Shown here in pieces: positions 44,460-52,939 of a stretch of DNA of 64,000 bases. The notes beneath the pieces were generated by a model. That model ran no database searches and had not been told where the DNA came from. It saw nothing but the letters and a program-made list of their open reading frames with translations. The stretch's first letter is position 1; the number at the start of each line of letters is the position of its first letter. Position numbers and translations under genes: made by a program. The stretch lies in the NCBI RefSeq assembly GCF_013778505.1, contig NZ_JAAOWU010000013.1, positions 62,001-126,000 on the forward strand, written 5' to 3'. Source of the stretch: Pseudomonas sivasensis. Its GTDB lineage: Bacteria; Pseudomonadota; Gammaproteobacteria; Pseudomonadales; Pseudomonadaceae.

Positions 44460-45299
44460 ATGAAGGGATTGCTCCGCATCACCTGGCTGCTGCTGTTGTG
44501 TTTCAGCCAGGTGCACGCCGAAACGACTCAGGATGAGGACGCCCAGGCGGCCAAGGCCCTGCTGGAAAAAGCCCTGGCTTACTACAAGACCAATGGCGAT
44601 AAAGCCCTCGCCGTGTTCAGCCGCCAGGGGGAATTTATCGACCAGGACCGTTATGTGTTCGTGATCGATACCAAGGGCGTGCTACTGGCCAGTGGCGGCC
44701 CCTCCTCCGCGTTGATCGGCCGGGACGTTAACGAGGTATTGGGGCCGGACCTGAGCCAGTCATTCAAGGATGCCCTCAAGGTGCCTGAAGACCAGGGTAT
44801 CCAGCAGGCCGATTACCGTTGGCAGAACTGGAACGACGGCAAGGTAGAGCGCAAACATGTGTTTTATCAGCGGGTGGGTGATCGCATCCTGGCCGTGGGC
44901 TACTACCTTCCACGGGCCACGCCGGAACAGGCGCGAGCCTTGCGCAACAAAGCGGTCAACGCGCTGCTCAAGGATGAACCCGGTACGCTCAAGGCCATCA
45001 ACTCATTGCAGGGCGGCTTCCTACAGGATGACCTCTACGTGTTTGTGGTGGACCTGAACACCCAACGTTACGTGGCGCACGGCACCAACCTGCGGCTGGT
45101 CAACACTGACTTCAGCAAGATCAAGGACCCGGACGGCAAGCCGGTGGGCGAGCCGATCCTCAAGTTGATGGCGGAGCAGGACCAGGGGGAATACAAGTAC
45201 CGCTGGAAAAACCCGGTGACCGACAAGATTGAGAACAAGCATGCCTATGTGCGCAAGGCCGGGCATTTCATGGTTGCGGTGGGTTACTACAGCCCGTGA
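44460..45299 (+). CDS. periplasmic double-Cache protein
   Basis: A 279-residue protein with a signal peptide (MKGLLRITWLLLLCFSQVHAE) and two tandem Cache repeats of ~120 residues. Repeat 1 has YVFVIDTKGVLLASGGPSS and FYQRVGDRILAVGYYLP; repeat 2 has YVFVVDLNTQRYVAHGTNL and YVRKAGHFMVAVGYYSP. No membrane anchor or kinase, cyclase or chemotaxis output follows, so it is a free ligand-binding module. It starts 49 bases after the PheC-like gene on the same strand and has GAGGACGGA as its ribosome site. The two may share a transcript. Confidence 0.85.
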   Translation: MKGLLRITWLLLLCFSQVHAETTQDEDAQAAKALLEKALAYYKTNGDKALAVFSRQGEFIDQDRYVFVIDTKGVLLASGGPSSALIGRDVNEVLGPDLSQSFKDALKVPEDQGIQQADYRWQNWNDGKVERKHVFYQRVGDRILAVGYYLPRATPEQARALRNKAVNALLKDEPGTLKAINSLQGGFLQDDLYVFVVDLNTQRYVAHGTNLRLVNTDFSKIKDPDGKPVGEPILKLMAEQDQGEYKYRWKNPVTDKIENKHAYVRKAGHFMVAVGYYSP

Positions 45300-45322
45300 T
45301 CTGGACTGGAATGCAGTCAAAT

Positions 45323-45355
45323 GTGGGAGGGGCGGTTCGACTTGCCCCCTTCCAC
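45323..45355. repeat. degenerate REP unit 9
   Basis: A shortened copy, gtgggaggggcggttcgacttg then ccccttccac. It looks like the insert variant of repeats 2 and 4 with gcgacgat removed. It lies between the convergent Cache and MFS genes. Confidence 0.75.
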
Positions 45356-45377
45356 ACTTTGATCGCTATCGTGTCAG

Positions 45378-46895
45378 TTACTTAACTTTATCTTCCCGAC
45401 CGCGCAGCACCCGGTTAGGCATCGCAATCGCCGCCGCCAACCCCAGCAACGAGACCGCCGCACTCACCATCAACAAATGTCGGAACGTCACCGCCAGCTC
45501 CCCGCGCAGTGCATCTTGCGCCGGGCCGGGAGCGGCGTTCAGGCCATCCAACAGCACATTGCCGGAGCTGCCCTCGGCCACCAGCGAACCGCTGGCCAAG
45601 TGAGCGAAGCTCGAATCCTGCAACAACGCCAGCAGCAGCGCCGACATGCACGCCACGCCCACCGCACCACCAAGGGAACGGAACAGGTTGGTGGTGCTGG
45701 TGGCGACGCCGATGTCGCGCTGTTCCACCGAGTTTTGCGAGCCCACCAGGGAGGTGGGGAATTGCATCCCGCCGGCGATCCCGCACAACAACATGAACAC
45801 GCCGGTAAGCACTACGTCCTGGGGCGCGCTGAAGGCCATGCCCAGGATCGCCAGCGGGCTTAACAGTGCGCCGCCAAGGATCATCGGTTTATAACGTCCG
45901 GTCACCGAGGTCATGCGCCCTGCGGAATACGCGCCGATGGGCAAGCCGATGGCCAGTGGCAACAAGTGCAAGGCGGCACTGTCGGCCCCGCCTCCGGTCA
46001 CGGTCTGAAAGCGCAGGGGCATCAGCACCGTCAGGGAAATCGCCTGGAAGCTGGTGAAGAACACCGTGCACCAACACAGCACCGCGCTGCGGTTGGCGAA
46101 CAAGTGCATCGGCAGCAACGGCTCCCGCGCACGGCGCTCGTGCCACACGAACAACGCCAATGCCACCAGCGCGCAGGCCAGCAGCCCCAGCACCCCACTG
46201 TCAAGCCAATGATGACCCTGACCAATTTCGGTGATACCCAGCAACAGGGCGGTCAGGCCAACGATCATCAACACGGTGCCGAGGTAATCGATGATCGGCT
46301 TGCGCTGCGGCACAGGCAGCCCCACCAGGGTGCGATGGGCCAAGTACCAGGCACCGGCGCCCAGCGGCAGGTTGATCAGGAATACCCAACGCCACGACAG
46401 GTACTCGGTCATGTAGCCGCCCAACACCGGACCGGCCACGCTGGCCACTGCGTACATGCTGCTGAAATAGCCTTGATAACGCCCACGTTCACGGGGCGGA
46501 ATAATGTCGCCGATGATCGCTTGGCTCACCGAGATCATGCCGCCAGCGCCAATCCCCTGGAGCACCCGTGCCAGCACCAACTGCTCCATGCTTTGCGCCA
46601 TGCCGCAAAACAGCGACGCCACGGTGAACAAGCCCATGCCGATCAGCATCATCGGCCGGCGCCCATACAGGTCGCCGAGCTTGCCGTAGATCGGCACCGC
46701 CACTGTCATTGCCACCATGTAGCCGGAGATCACCCAGGCCAGCAGGTTGACGTCGTGGAACCGCGCGGAGATAGCGGGCATGGACACGGCGACAATGGTC
46801 TGGTCCAGTGCGCCGAGGAAGATCGCCATCATCAACGAGGCGAGAATACTGCGCACCGCGGGAAGCGGTGGCGCGGGCTGATTGAGCTGAGTCAC
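45378..46895 (-). CDS. DHA2-family (EmrB/QacA-type) MFS multidrug exporter
   Basis: A 505-residue transporter with 14 hydrophobic segments. I chose GTG 46895 (coding VTQLNQPAPPLPAVRSIL) since GAAGG precedes it at a good distance; 18 upstream codons are dropped. The family motifs are LDQTIVAVSMPAI (motif D1), GKLGDLYGRRPMM (motif A) and RVLQGIGAGGMISVSQAIIGDIIPPRERGRYQG (motif C region). It likely exports hydrophobic drugs by proton antiport. No EmrA-type adaptor or regulator is adjacent. The gene ends 66 bases from the pobA end. Confidence 0.9.
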   Translation of the reverse strand: MTQLNQPAPPLPAVRSILASLMMAIFLGALDQTIVAVSMPAISARFHDVNLLAWVISGYMVAMTVAVPIYGKLGDLYGRRPMMLIGMGLFTVASLFCGMAQSMEQLVLARVLQGIGAGGMISVSQAIIGDIIPPRERGRYQGYFSSMYAVASVAGPVLGGYMTEYLSWRWVFLINLPLGAGAWYLAHRTLVGLPVPQRKPIIDYLGTVLMIVGLTALLLGITEIGQGHHWLDSGVLGLLACALVALALFVWHERRAREPLLPMHLFANRSAVLCWCTVFFTSFQAISLTVLMPLRFQTVTGGGADSAALHLLPLAIGLPIGAYSAGRMTSVTGRYKPMILGGALLSPLAILGMAFSAPQDVVLTGVFMLLCGIAGGMQFPTSLVGSQNSVEQRDIGVATSTTNLFRSLGGAVGVACMSALLLALLQDSSFAHLASGSLVAEGSSGNVLLDGLNAAPGPAQDALRGELAVTFRHLLMVSAAVSLLGLAAAIAMPNRVLRGREDKVK

Positions 46896-46961
46896 GACAG
46901 AACCTTCAAGCAAGGCCCGTGGGAAAAGTCGGCCCACGGCAATGCTCAATACGATAGCAGG

Positions 46962-48155
46962 CTATTCGATAGCCTCGTAAGGAAGCCCGACGTAATTTTC
47001 CGCGATGGTTTTGCGCCCGGCTTCGGAGTGGATGAAGTACTCCAGTTCGCTCTGGGCAATGCGCTGGCTGAAGCCGTCCGCCTCCGGGAATTGATGCAGC
47101 ATCGAGGTCATCCACCAGGAAAACCGTTCGGCCTTCCACACCCGGCGCAGGCAGATGGCGGAATAGCGCTCCAACAAATCCACGCGCCCCTCGCGATACA
47201 CCTTGAGCATGATCCTAAATAGCGTACTCACATCACTGGCCGCCAGGTTCAGGCCCTTGGCGCCGGTGGGCGGCACGATATGCGCAGCGTCACCCAGCAG
47301 GAACAGACGCCCGTACTGCATCGGTTCAGCCACAAAACTGCGCAACGGCGCGATGCTCTTTTCAATCGACGGCCCGGTGACCAACTGCTCGGCCAGGCTG
47401 CTGGGCAGGCGGGTTTTCAGCTCAGCCCAAAAGCGTGCGTCCGACCATTCATCCAACGGTTCTTCAGCCGGCACTTGCAGGTAATAGCGGCTGCGGGTCG
47501 GCGATCGCATGCTGCACAGCGCAAAGCCGCGGGGGTGTTTGGCGTACACCAGTTCGTCGTGCACCGGCGGGGTGTCGGCGAGAATGCCCAGCCAACCAAA
47601 GGGGTACACGCGCTCGAAGATTTTCAGTGATTCAGCGGGGATCGACTGACGCGCCACGCCGTGGAAGCCATCACAGCCGGCGATGTAGTCGCATTCCAGA
47701 CGGAACGCCTCGCCCTGGTGTTCGAAGGTCAGCCAGGGTCGATCACTTTTGAGATCATGGGGCTGCACGTCACGCGCGTCGTAGAGCGTAACCGCGCCGG
47801 CAGCCGCGCGGGCGGCCATCAGGTCGCGGGTGACTTCGGTCTGGCCGTAGATCATCACCGATTGGCCGCCGGTCAGCGCCTTCAGGTCGATATGGGTGAG
47901 ATGTCCGTCGAGCGCGAGCTCGAAGCCATCATGTACCAGGCCTTCGGCATCCATGCGTTGGCTAACGCCGGCTTGGCGCAGCAGGTCGACCATGCCTTGC
48001 TCCAGCACCCCGGCGCGGATGCGTCCTTGCACGTAGTCAGCGCTCTGGCGCTCTAGAATAAAGGTCTCGATGCCGGCGTTATGCAGCAGTTGGCCGAGCA
48101 ACAGTCCGGAAGGACCGGCGCCGATAATGGCGACTTGGGTTTTCAGCGTTTTCAT
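46962..48155 (-). CDS. pobA: 4-hydroxybenzoate 3-monooxygenase
   Basis: A 397-residue FAD enzyme that turns 4-hydroxybenzoate into protocatechuate with NADPH and O2. ATG 48155 (MKTLKTQVAIIGAGPSGLLLGQLLH) matches the family start. GAGPSG at ~13-18 is the FAD motif; DYIAGCDGFHGVARQSIP is the DG motif; LFLLGDAAHIVPPTGAKGLNLAASDV is the GD motif with the substrate-site Pro. Tyr residues of the aromatic site are in RSRYYLQVPAEEP. It is divergent from pobR, the expected activator. Confidence 0.97.
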   Translation of the reverse strand: MKTLKTQVAIIGAGPSGLLLGQLLHNAGIETFILERQSADYVQGRIRAGVLEQGMVDLLRQAGVSQRMDAEGLVHDGFELALDGHLTHIDLKALTGGQSVMIYGQTEVTRDLMAARAAAGAVTLYDARDVQPHDLKSDRPWLTFEHQGEAFRLECDYIAGCDGFHGVARQSIPAESLKIFERVYPFGWLGILADTPPVHDELVYAKHPRGFALCSMRSPTRSRYYLQVPAEEPLDEWSDARFWAELKTRLPSSLAEQLVTGPSIEKSIAPLRSFVAEPMQYGRLFLLGDAAHIVPPTGAKGLNLAASDVSTLFRIMLKVYREGRVDLLERYSAICLRRVWKAERFSWWMTSMLHQFPEADGFSQRIAQSELEYFIHSEAGRKTIAENYVGLPYEAIE

Positions 48156-48227
48156 TATTTTTATGGCCCGCAAGTTCCACTCGAACGGATTGAGTGAAAG
48201 AGTTGTCATTGGTCTTGTGGCTGACAT

Positions 48228-48262
48228 TTTTCACTTGAGTGCTTGGCATAAGAAGGTGAAAA
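48228..48262. promoter_or_regulatory. inverted repeat in the pobA-pobR spacer
   Basis: TTTTCAC (48228-48234) and GTGAAAA (48256-48262) are perfect inverted arms with a 21-base spacer, a centre-to-centre distance of 28 bases. They lie in the middle of the divergent promoter region. A PobR operator is the natural reading, but this is inferred from position and symmetry only. Confidence 0.45.
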
Positions 48263-48335
48263 CTGCGACAAACCCTGCGCTTTTTGCCAATTTGGGCGAT
48301 TACCGCACAACCGTCCTGAGTATCGGATTGAAACC

Positions 48336-49214
48336 ATGACCAACACCGCGATTCCGGTCTTCAAGCTTTACGGGGAAAACCAGCAATGGCCGACCCCCGA
48401 TTTGTTGCACTGCGAAACCATTTCCCGCCGCAGCCGGGAATACCAGTGGGAAATCCAGCCCCACCGGCACGCGGATCTGTGCCAGTTGTTGTACGTGCAC
48501 AAAGGCCAGGCTCAACTGGAAATAGAAGGTCAGCGCACCACGCTCAACGAAGCCACGCTGCAGATATTGCCGCCGTTGTGCGTGCATGGGTTTCGCTTTG
48601 CCGAAGATGTCGAAGGTTATGTAGTGACACTCTCGGCGCCACTCGTGAGCCACTTGCAGGCCCAACTGGGCGCAACGGCCGGCGGTTTGCAGACCCTGGG
48701 CAGTTACCCGGCGGGCAAGGACAGTGACTACCTCAATAGCCAATTCGCCCGCCTGCAGGACGAATATGCAGAAGAGCAACCGGCCCGGGACATGATGATG
48801 CACGCCCTGGTCAGCGTGCTGCTGGTGTGGATCAGCCGTCAGGCCATCCAGCGTTGCCATCCGCGCGCGCCAAGAGGCCGCGAGTATTTCCGGCGGTTTA
48901 CCCAATTGGTCGAACAGCACTACCGTGAGCACCCAAAGATTGAGGATCTGGCCCACAAGCTGGGTATCTCGGTCTCACATCTGAATGGGACATGTCGGGA
49001 ACTCGGTGGCCAGCCCGCCCTGCAGATCATGCATGACCGCCAGTTGCTGGAAGCCAAGCGCCTGCTGACTTACACCAGCATGACCATCAATGAAATGTCG
49101 GAAGTGTTGGGGTTTTCCGACCCGACTAACTTTTCCCGGCTGTTTCGCCGCCGGGTCGGATTCTCACCCAAGGCGTTTCGCGAGCAACTCAAGGCCGAAT
49201 CGACCACTACCTGA
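48336..49214 (+). CDS. pobR: AraC-family activator of pobA
   Basis: A 292-residue regulator. The N-terminal cupin domain (RHADLCQLLYVHKGQAQLEIEGQ, LQILPPLCVHGFRF) should bind 4-hydroxybenzoate. The C-terminal double HTH (residues ~195-285) has IEDLAHKLGISVSHLNGTCRELGG and INEMSEVLGFSDPTNFSRLFRRRVGFSPKAFRE. It is divergent from pobA with a 180-base spacer. The 3' end overlaps by eight bases a small gene on the other strand. Confidence 0.94.
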   Translation: MTNTAIPVFKLYGENQQWPTPDLLHCETISRRSREYQWEIQPHRHADLCQLLYVHKGQAQLEIEGQRTTLNEATLQILPPLCVHGFRFAEDVEGYVVTLSAPLVSHLQAQLGATAGGLQTLGSYPAGKDSDYLNSQFARLQDEYAEEQPARDMMMHALVSVLLVWISRQAIQRCHPRAPRGREYFRRFTQLVEQHYREHPKIEDLAHKLGISVSHLNGTCRELGGQPALQIMHDRQLLEAKRLLTYTSMTINEMSEVLGFSDPTNFSRLFRRRVGFSPKAFREQLKAESTTT

Positions 49215-49383
49215 GCGCACTGAAACTGCCGGTGTGGGGGACACATTGGTCCTGGTTGCAGCTGATCGCAAAGGTCGGCTGCATACGGGTCTGCTCCACA
49301 CGGTAGGCGGCAGTCCCGTACAGTGCGCTGGCCAAGGCGCAGAGAGTGAAAATCATCAGGTACTTTCTGGTTTTTATGCTCAT
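49207..49383 (-). CDS. small exported protein of 58 residues
   Basis: Read directly from the DNA: ATG at 49383, stop TAG at 49207-49209. The protein begins MSIKTRKYLMIFTLCALASA, a plausible signal peptide, and continues with YGTAAYRVEQTRMQPTFAIS and a short Cys-Asn-Gln-Asp-Gln-Cys segment that could form a disulfide after export. An AGAGG box lies about 7-11 bases before the start. It fills most of the gap between pobR and the next LysR gene. No family is recognised, and expression is unproven. Confidence 0.5.
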   Translation of the reverse strand: MSIKTRKYLMIFTLCALASALYGTAAYRVEQTRMQPTFAISCNQDQCVPHTGSFSALR

Positions 49384-49483
49384 GACAGAGACCTCTGGAC
49401 GGATCTACATGACGCTGTTTAAAGCATAGGCCAGTCAGGGCGAGTTGCCATTATTGGACGACATTCAACAGGGTTATGTCGCC

Positions 49484-50389
49484 TCAGAGACCGATGTCCC
49501 ACGCCGGCTCTTCAGGGAACCTCACCACCAGAAAATCCAGCAGGCTGCGCAACGCCGACGGCATGTGTTTGCGTGAGGCGTAGACCGCGTAGATGTTCAT
49601 CTGCCGGGGTTCGGCGCGGGGCAGTAGGCGCACCAGTTCACCACGTCGGATGTGATCGCCGGCCTGGTAGCTGGGCAACATCGCCACCCCAGCGCCGGCC
49701 AGCGTCAGGCGTAGCAGCGTGCTCGCCTCGTTGGCGGTGATATTGCCGTGCACCGGCACCGACACGTGCTCGCCACTTTCTTCGAAATGCCACAGGCTTT
49801 TGCCGAAGTACGAGTGGGTCAGGCAGTTGTGCCGGGCCAGGTCTTCGACTTTTTGTGGGGCCGGATGCTCGCGTAGATACGCGGGGGTGGCGCAGACCAC
49901 CGAGCGACAGACGGTCAGGCGCCGTGCGATCAGGTTCGGGTCCAGGTCATTGCTGGTGCGGATGGCCAGGTCGATGCGCTCGTCCACCAGATTCACCGTG
50001 CGATCGAGCATTTGCAGGTCGACCGTGACCAAAGGGTAGCGTTTGACGTACTCGGCAATCGCCTCGGCCAATTGCGCCTGGCCGAACGAGGTGCTGACAC
50101 TCAGGCGCAGCAGGCCACGGGGCGCGTCATCGGGCTCACTGACGGCGGCCTGCATGTCGCCGCACAACTCCAGCAATTGGCGGCAGCGCGGCAACGTCTC
50201 ACCGCCCGCCGCCGTAAGACTAAGTTTGCGCGTGGTGCGGTGCAGCAGGCGCGCGCCGACCCAGTCTTCCAACTCGGCGAGGTAACGCGATACGACCGGC
50301 CGCGACAGGTCCAGATGGTCCGCGGCGGCGGACTGGCTGCCCAGGTCCACCACGGTGACAAACACGCGCATTGCTTGAAGACGATCCAT
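49484..50389 (-). CDS. LysR-family regulator
   Basis: A 301-residue LysR protein of the CrgA/DntR-like aromatic subgroup. The HTH is at residues 1-60 (MRVFVTVVDLGSQSAAADHLDLSRPVVSRYLAELEDWVG), followed by the effector domain (DAPRGLLRLSVSTSFGQ). It is divergent from the MBL-fold gene, 107 bases away, and probably controls it. No effector can be read. Confidence 0.88.
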   Translation of the reverse strand: MDRLQAMRVFVTVVDLGSQSAAADHLDLSRPVVSRYLAELEDWVGARLLHRTTRKLSLTAAGGETLPRCRQLLELCGDMQAAVSEPDDAPRGLLRLSVSTSFGQAQLAEAIAEYVKRYPLVTVDLQMLDRTVNLVDERIDLAIRTSNDLDPNLIARRLTVCRSVVCATPAYLREHPAPQKVEDLARHNCLTHSYFGKSLWHFEESGEHVSVPVHGNITANEASTLLRLTLAGAGVAMLPSYQAGDHIRRGELVRLLPRAEPRQMNIYAVYASRKHMPSALRSLLDFLVVRFPEEPAWDIGL

Positions 50390-50444
50390 GATTTGCCCGA
50401 TTTCAGAAACAAACTATGTTCCAGCATCGCATTTTTAGTCTCGT

Positions 50445-50457
50445 TTAGTGCAACTAA
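50445..50457. promoter_or_regulatory. short inverted repeat before the MBL-fold gene
   Basis: TTAGT-GCA-ACTAA is a 13-bp dyad 39 bases upstream of the MBL-fold start. A further TTAGT copy lies ten bases to the left (50436-50440). It is a candidate site for the divergent LysR protein. It is short and could occur by chance. Confidence 0.3.
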
Positions 50458-50496
50458 GCTCTGTGCATCCTTTGAACCGATTGCTGGAGCTGCCCA

Positions 50497-51363
50497 ATGC
50501 TTTCAACCCTCAAGCGCATGACCCTAGCCACCGCCGCCCTGGCCTTTGCCGCCCATGCCTCGGCGGCCGACTTGACCCTCGACGTGTACAACCCTGGCGA
50601 AGCGGCGATCTTCCCGGTGACCTCGGTGCTGGTCAGCGGCGCCAAAGACGCGATCCTGGTGGACGCGCAATTCGGCAAGGGCCAGGCCGAGCAACTGGTG
50701 CAAAAGATCCGCGCCAGCGGCAAACACCTGACCACCATTTACATCAGCCATGGCGATCCGGATTACTACTTTGGCCTCGACACCCTGACGGCCGCGTTCC
50801 CGGACGCCAAGGTGCTGGCTCCGCAACCGGTGGTCGACCACATCAACGCCACCGTGGCCGGCAAACTTGAGTTCTGGGGCCCGAAAATGGGCGCCGACAA
50901 ACCGGCTAAAACCATCGTGCCCCAGGTGCTGCAAGGCCATAGCCTGACCCTTGAAGGGAAACAGTTGGACGTTATCGGCCTGGACGGCCCGCAGCCGGAT
51001 CGCAGCTTTGTGTGGATCCCGTCGATCAAGGCGGTGGTCGGTGGCGTCGTGGTTGCCCAAAACATCCATGTGTGGATGGCAGATACCCAGGGCGCGCAAT
51101 CCCACAAAGACTGGCTGGCCACCCTGCAACGCATCGAAAACCTGAAACCGCGTACCGTGATTCCGGGTCACTACCTGGGTACGCCGTCCGTGGCGTCGGT
51201 CACCTTTACCGCCGACTACATCAAGGCCTTCGACGTAGAAACCGCCAAGGCCAAAGACTCCGCCGCCCTCATCGCGGCCATGAAAAAGCGTTACCCCACC
51301 CTGGCGGACGAAAGCTCCCTGGAACTGAGCGCAAAAGTCGCCAAGGGCGAAATGAAGTGGTGA
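50497..51363 (+). CDS. exported MBL-fold hydrolase with altered metal motif
   Basis: A 288-residue protein with a signal peptide (MLSTLKRMTLATAALAFAAHASA). The metallo-beta-lactamase core is present (TSVLVSGAKDAILVDAQFG; later VVVAQNIHVWM and VIPGHYLGT), but the signature HxHxDH reads H85-G-D87-P-D89-Y90. The second His is Asp and the last is Tyr. Later ligands are also not typical. Thus either it binds one metal with a different set of residues or it is not a hydrolase. It has a good ribosome site (CTGGAG) and is followed after 34 bases by the oxidoreductase gene, probably one operon. Confidence 0.83.
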   Translation: MLSTLKRMTLATAALAFAAHASAADLTLDVYNPGEAAIFPVTSVLVSGAKDAILVDAQFGKGQAEQLVQKIRASGKHLTTIYISHGDPDYYFGLDTLTAAFPDAKVLAPQPVVDHINATVAGKLEFWGPKMGADKPAKTIVPQVLQGHSLTLEGKQLDVIGLDGPQPDRSFVWIPSIKAVVGGVVVAQNIHVWMADTQGAQSHKDWLATLQRIENLKPRTVIPGHYLGTPSVASVTFTADYIKAFDVETAKAKDSAALIAAMKKRYPTLADESSLELSAKVAKGEMKW

Positions 51364-51397
51364 AAACTCTCAAACCTTAACCGCACTGGAGAACGTC

Positions 51398-52012
51398 ATG
51401 AGCAAGATCGCAATCATTGGGGCTACGGGCCGTGCCGGCAGCCAATTGCTGGAAGAAGCGTTGCGTCGTGGGCACAGCGTGACCGCCATTGCGCGTAACA
51501 CCGACAAACTGGCAGCGCGCCCGAACGTCACTGTCAAACAAGTGGACGCGTTGGACGCCGATGCCCTGCAACAGGCCATCAGCGGCAACGACGTGGTGAT
51601 CAGTGCCGCGCACTTCGCCACCCTGCCCGCCAGCGCCGTGATCGGGCCGGTGAAAAAGGCCGGTGTCAAACGCTTGCTGGTGGTGGGCGGTGCGGGTTCG
51701 CTGTTGCTGCCGGGTGGCGGTCGCGTGATCGACAGCGAAGGTTTCCCTGCTGAGTACAAGGCAGAGGCCAGCGCAGGAGCTGAATTCCTTGAAACCCTGC
51801 GTCAGGAACAAGAACTGGATTGGACTTTCCTGTCGCCATCGGCTCTGTTCGATGGCACCGAGCGCACCGGTAAATTCCGCCTGGGCCAGGATGATTTGCT
51901 GGTAAGCAGCGAAGGTACAAGCTCGATCAGCTTTGCCGACTATGCCATCGCGATGATTGACGAAGTGGAAACACCGAAGCACTCGCGCCAGCGTTTCACC
52001 GTCGGTTACTGA
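51398..52012 (+). CDS. NAD(P)-binding oxidoreductase of the SDR/NmrA-like type
   Basis: A 204-residue single-domain Rossmann protein. It starts MSKIAIIGATGRAGSQLLEEALRRGHSVTAIARN, with the atypical-SDR motif GATGRAGS at 8-15. The block DALDADALQQAISGNDVVISAAHF and the end SSISFADYAIAMIDEVETPKHSRQRFTVGY match NAD(P)H-binding YwnB-type proteins. A GGAG precedes the ATG. The substrate is not known. Likely co-transcribed with the MBL-fold gene. Confidence 0.87.
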   Translation: MSKIAIIGATGRAGSQLLEEALRRGHSVTAIARNTDKLAARPNVTVKQVDALDADALQQAISGNDVVISAAHFATLPASAVIGPVKKAGVKRLLVVGGAGSLLLPGGGRVIDSEGFPAEYKAEASAGAEFLETLRQEQELDWTFLSPSALFDGTERTGKFRLGQDDLLVSSEGTSSISFADYAIAMIDEVETPKHSRQRFTVGY

Positions 52013-52017
52013 CATTT

Positions 52018-52043
52018 GTGGGAGGGGGCTTGCTCCCTCCCAC
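52018..52043. repeat. single REP hairpin 10
   Basis: A short gtgggagggggcttg-ctccctcccac element directly after the oxidoreductase stop, with the usual central spacer missing. It may act as a transcript end. Confidence 0.8.
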
Positions 52044-52052
52044 ATTTGCCCT

Positions 52053-52931
52053 TCAGTGTTCTGGAGATTGTGCCTGGCTGACTAACCAATCCATTAGAGC
52101 TTCGAGCCCGGTCGACGGCGTCGTCCCCGGTGGATACACCAGGTAATACCCCATCCCCGTCTGTACCCGAAGTTCATACGGCATCACCAACCGCCCCGCC
52201 TTCACATCCTCGCCAATCAACGCACTGTCGCCTATCGCCACCCCGGAACCCTGGGAGGCCACCGTCATCGCCAAGTCCAGCGTTTCGAAATGATGGCCCT
52301 GGCTCAAATTGCTCAAGCGCGTGTTAGCAGCCTTCAACCATAACGCCCAGTCCCGTTCATCCCGCGTGGGATGCAGCAGCACCTGGTGCTGCAAGTCTTG
52401 CGGCGTGTGCAAGGCATCCGATAACCCCGGCGCGCAAACGGGCGTAAGTTGCTCATCGAACAAATGCCGCGCCTCGGCTGATTGTTCGGCAATGGGTGCG
52501 TAGATCACCGCTGCGTCAAACTGCTCGCGGCGAAAGTCCACGGTGTAAGCCACAGTGGTGGTGAGCTCCACCGGCACGTCCGGGCGCTCCTTTTGCCACT
52601 GCATCAAGCGCGGCAGCAACCAGCGCATCACACAGGTGGAGGCCTTGAGTTGCAGGGTCTGGCGGCGACTGCCGATCTGCTCCACCGCATCACCGAGCAA
52701 ACCAAATACCTGCTGCGCACGCACTGACCACTCGCGCCCCTCTTCGGTCAGGCTCAAGCCCCGTGCCTGGCGTTGGAACAGCGCGTAACCCAAGTGACTT
52801 TCCAACCCGGCAATCTGCCGGCTCACCGCACCCTGAGTGATGTGCAGTTGCTCGGCGGCGCGGGTAAAGTTGCAGCACTGGGCCGTGACCCAGAAAGTGT
52901 GCAGCGCGGGCAGTGGTGGAAGACGTTTCAT
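52053..52931 (-). CDS. LysR-family regulator, GcvA-like
   Basis: A 292-residue LysR protein. The N-terminus (MKRLPPLPALHTFWVTAQCCNFTRAAEQLHITQGAVSRQIAGLESHLG) is that of the GcvA-type subgroup. It is divergent from the 2-ketoarginine decarboxylase gene, with 110 bases between them, and is the obvious candidate to control that operon. The opening VTAQCCNF has two adjacent Cys in the HTH, which is uncommon. Confidence 0.9.
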   Translation of the reverse strand: MKRLPPLPALHTFWVTAQCCNFTRAAEQLHITQGAVSRQIAGLESHLGYALFQRQARGLSLTEEGREWSVRAQQVFGLLGDAVEQIGSRRQTLQLKASTCVMRWLLPRLMQWQKERPDVPVELTTTVAYTVDFRREQFDAAVIYAPIAEQSAEARHLFDEQLTPVCAPGLSDALHTPQDLQHQVLLHPTRDERDWALWLKAANTRLSNLSQGHHFETLDLAMTVASQGSGVAIGDSALIGEDVKAGRLVMPYELRVQTGMGYYLVYPPGTTPSTGLEALMDWLVSQAQSPEH

Positions 52932-52939
52932 CGGGCTCA

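Noticed and set aside
45966..47222. A 418-codon rightward frame opposite the DHA2 exporter and pobA
   Set aside because: It spans the ends of two identified genes on the other strand and has a His/Gln-rich low-information translation.
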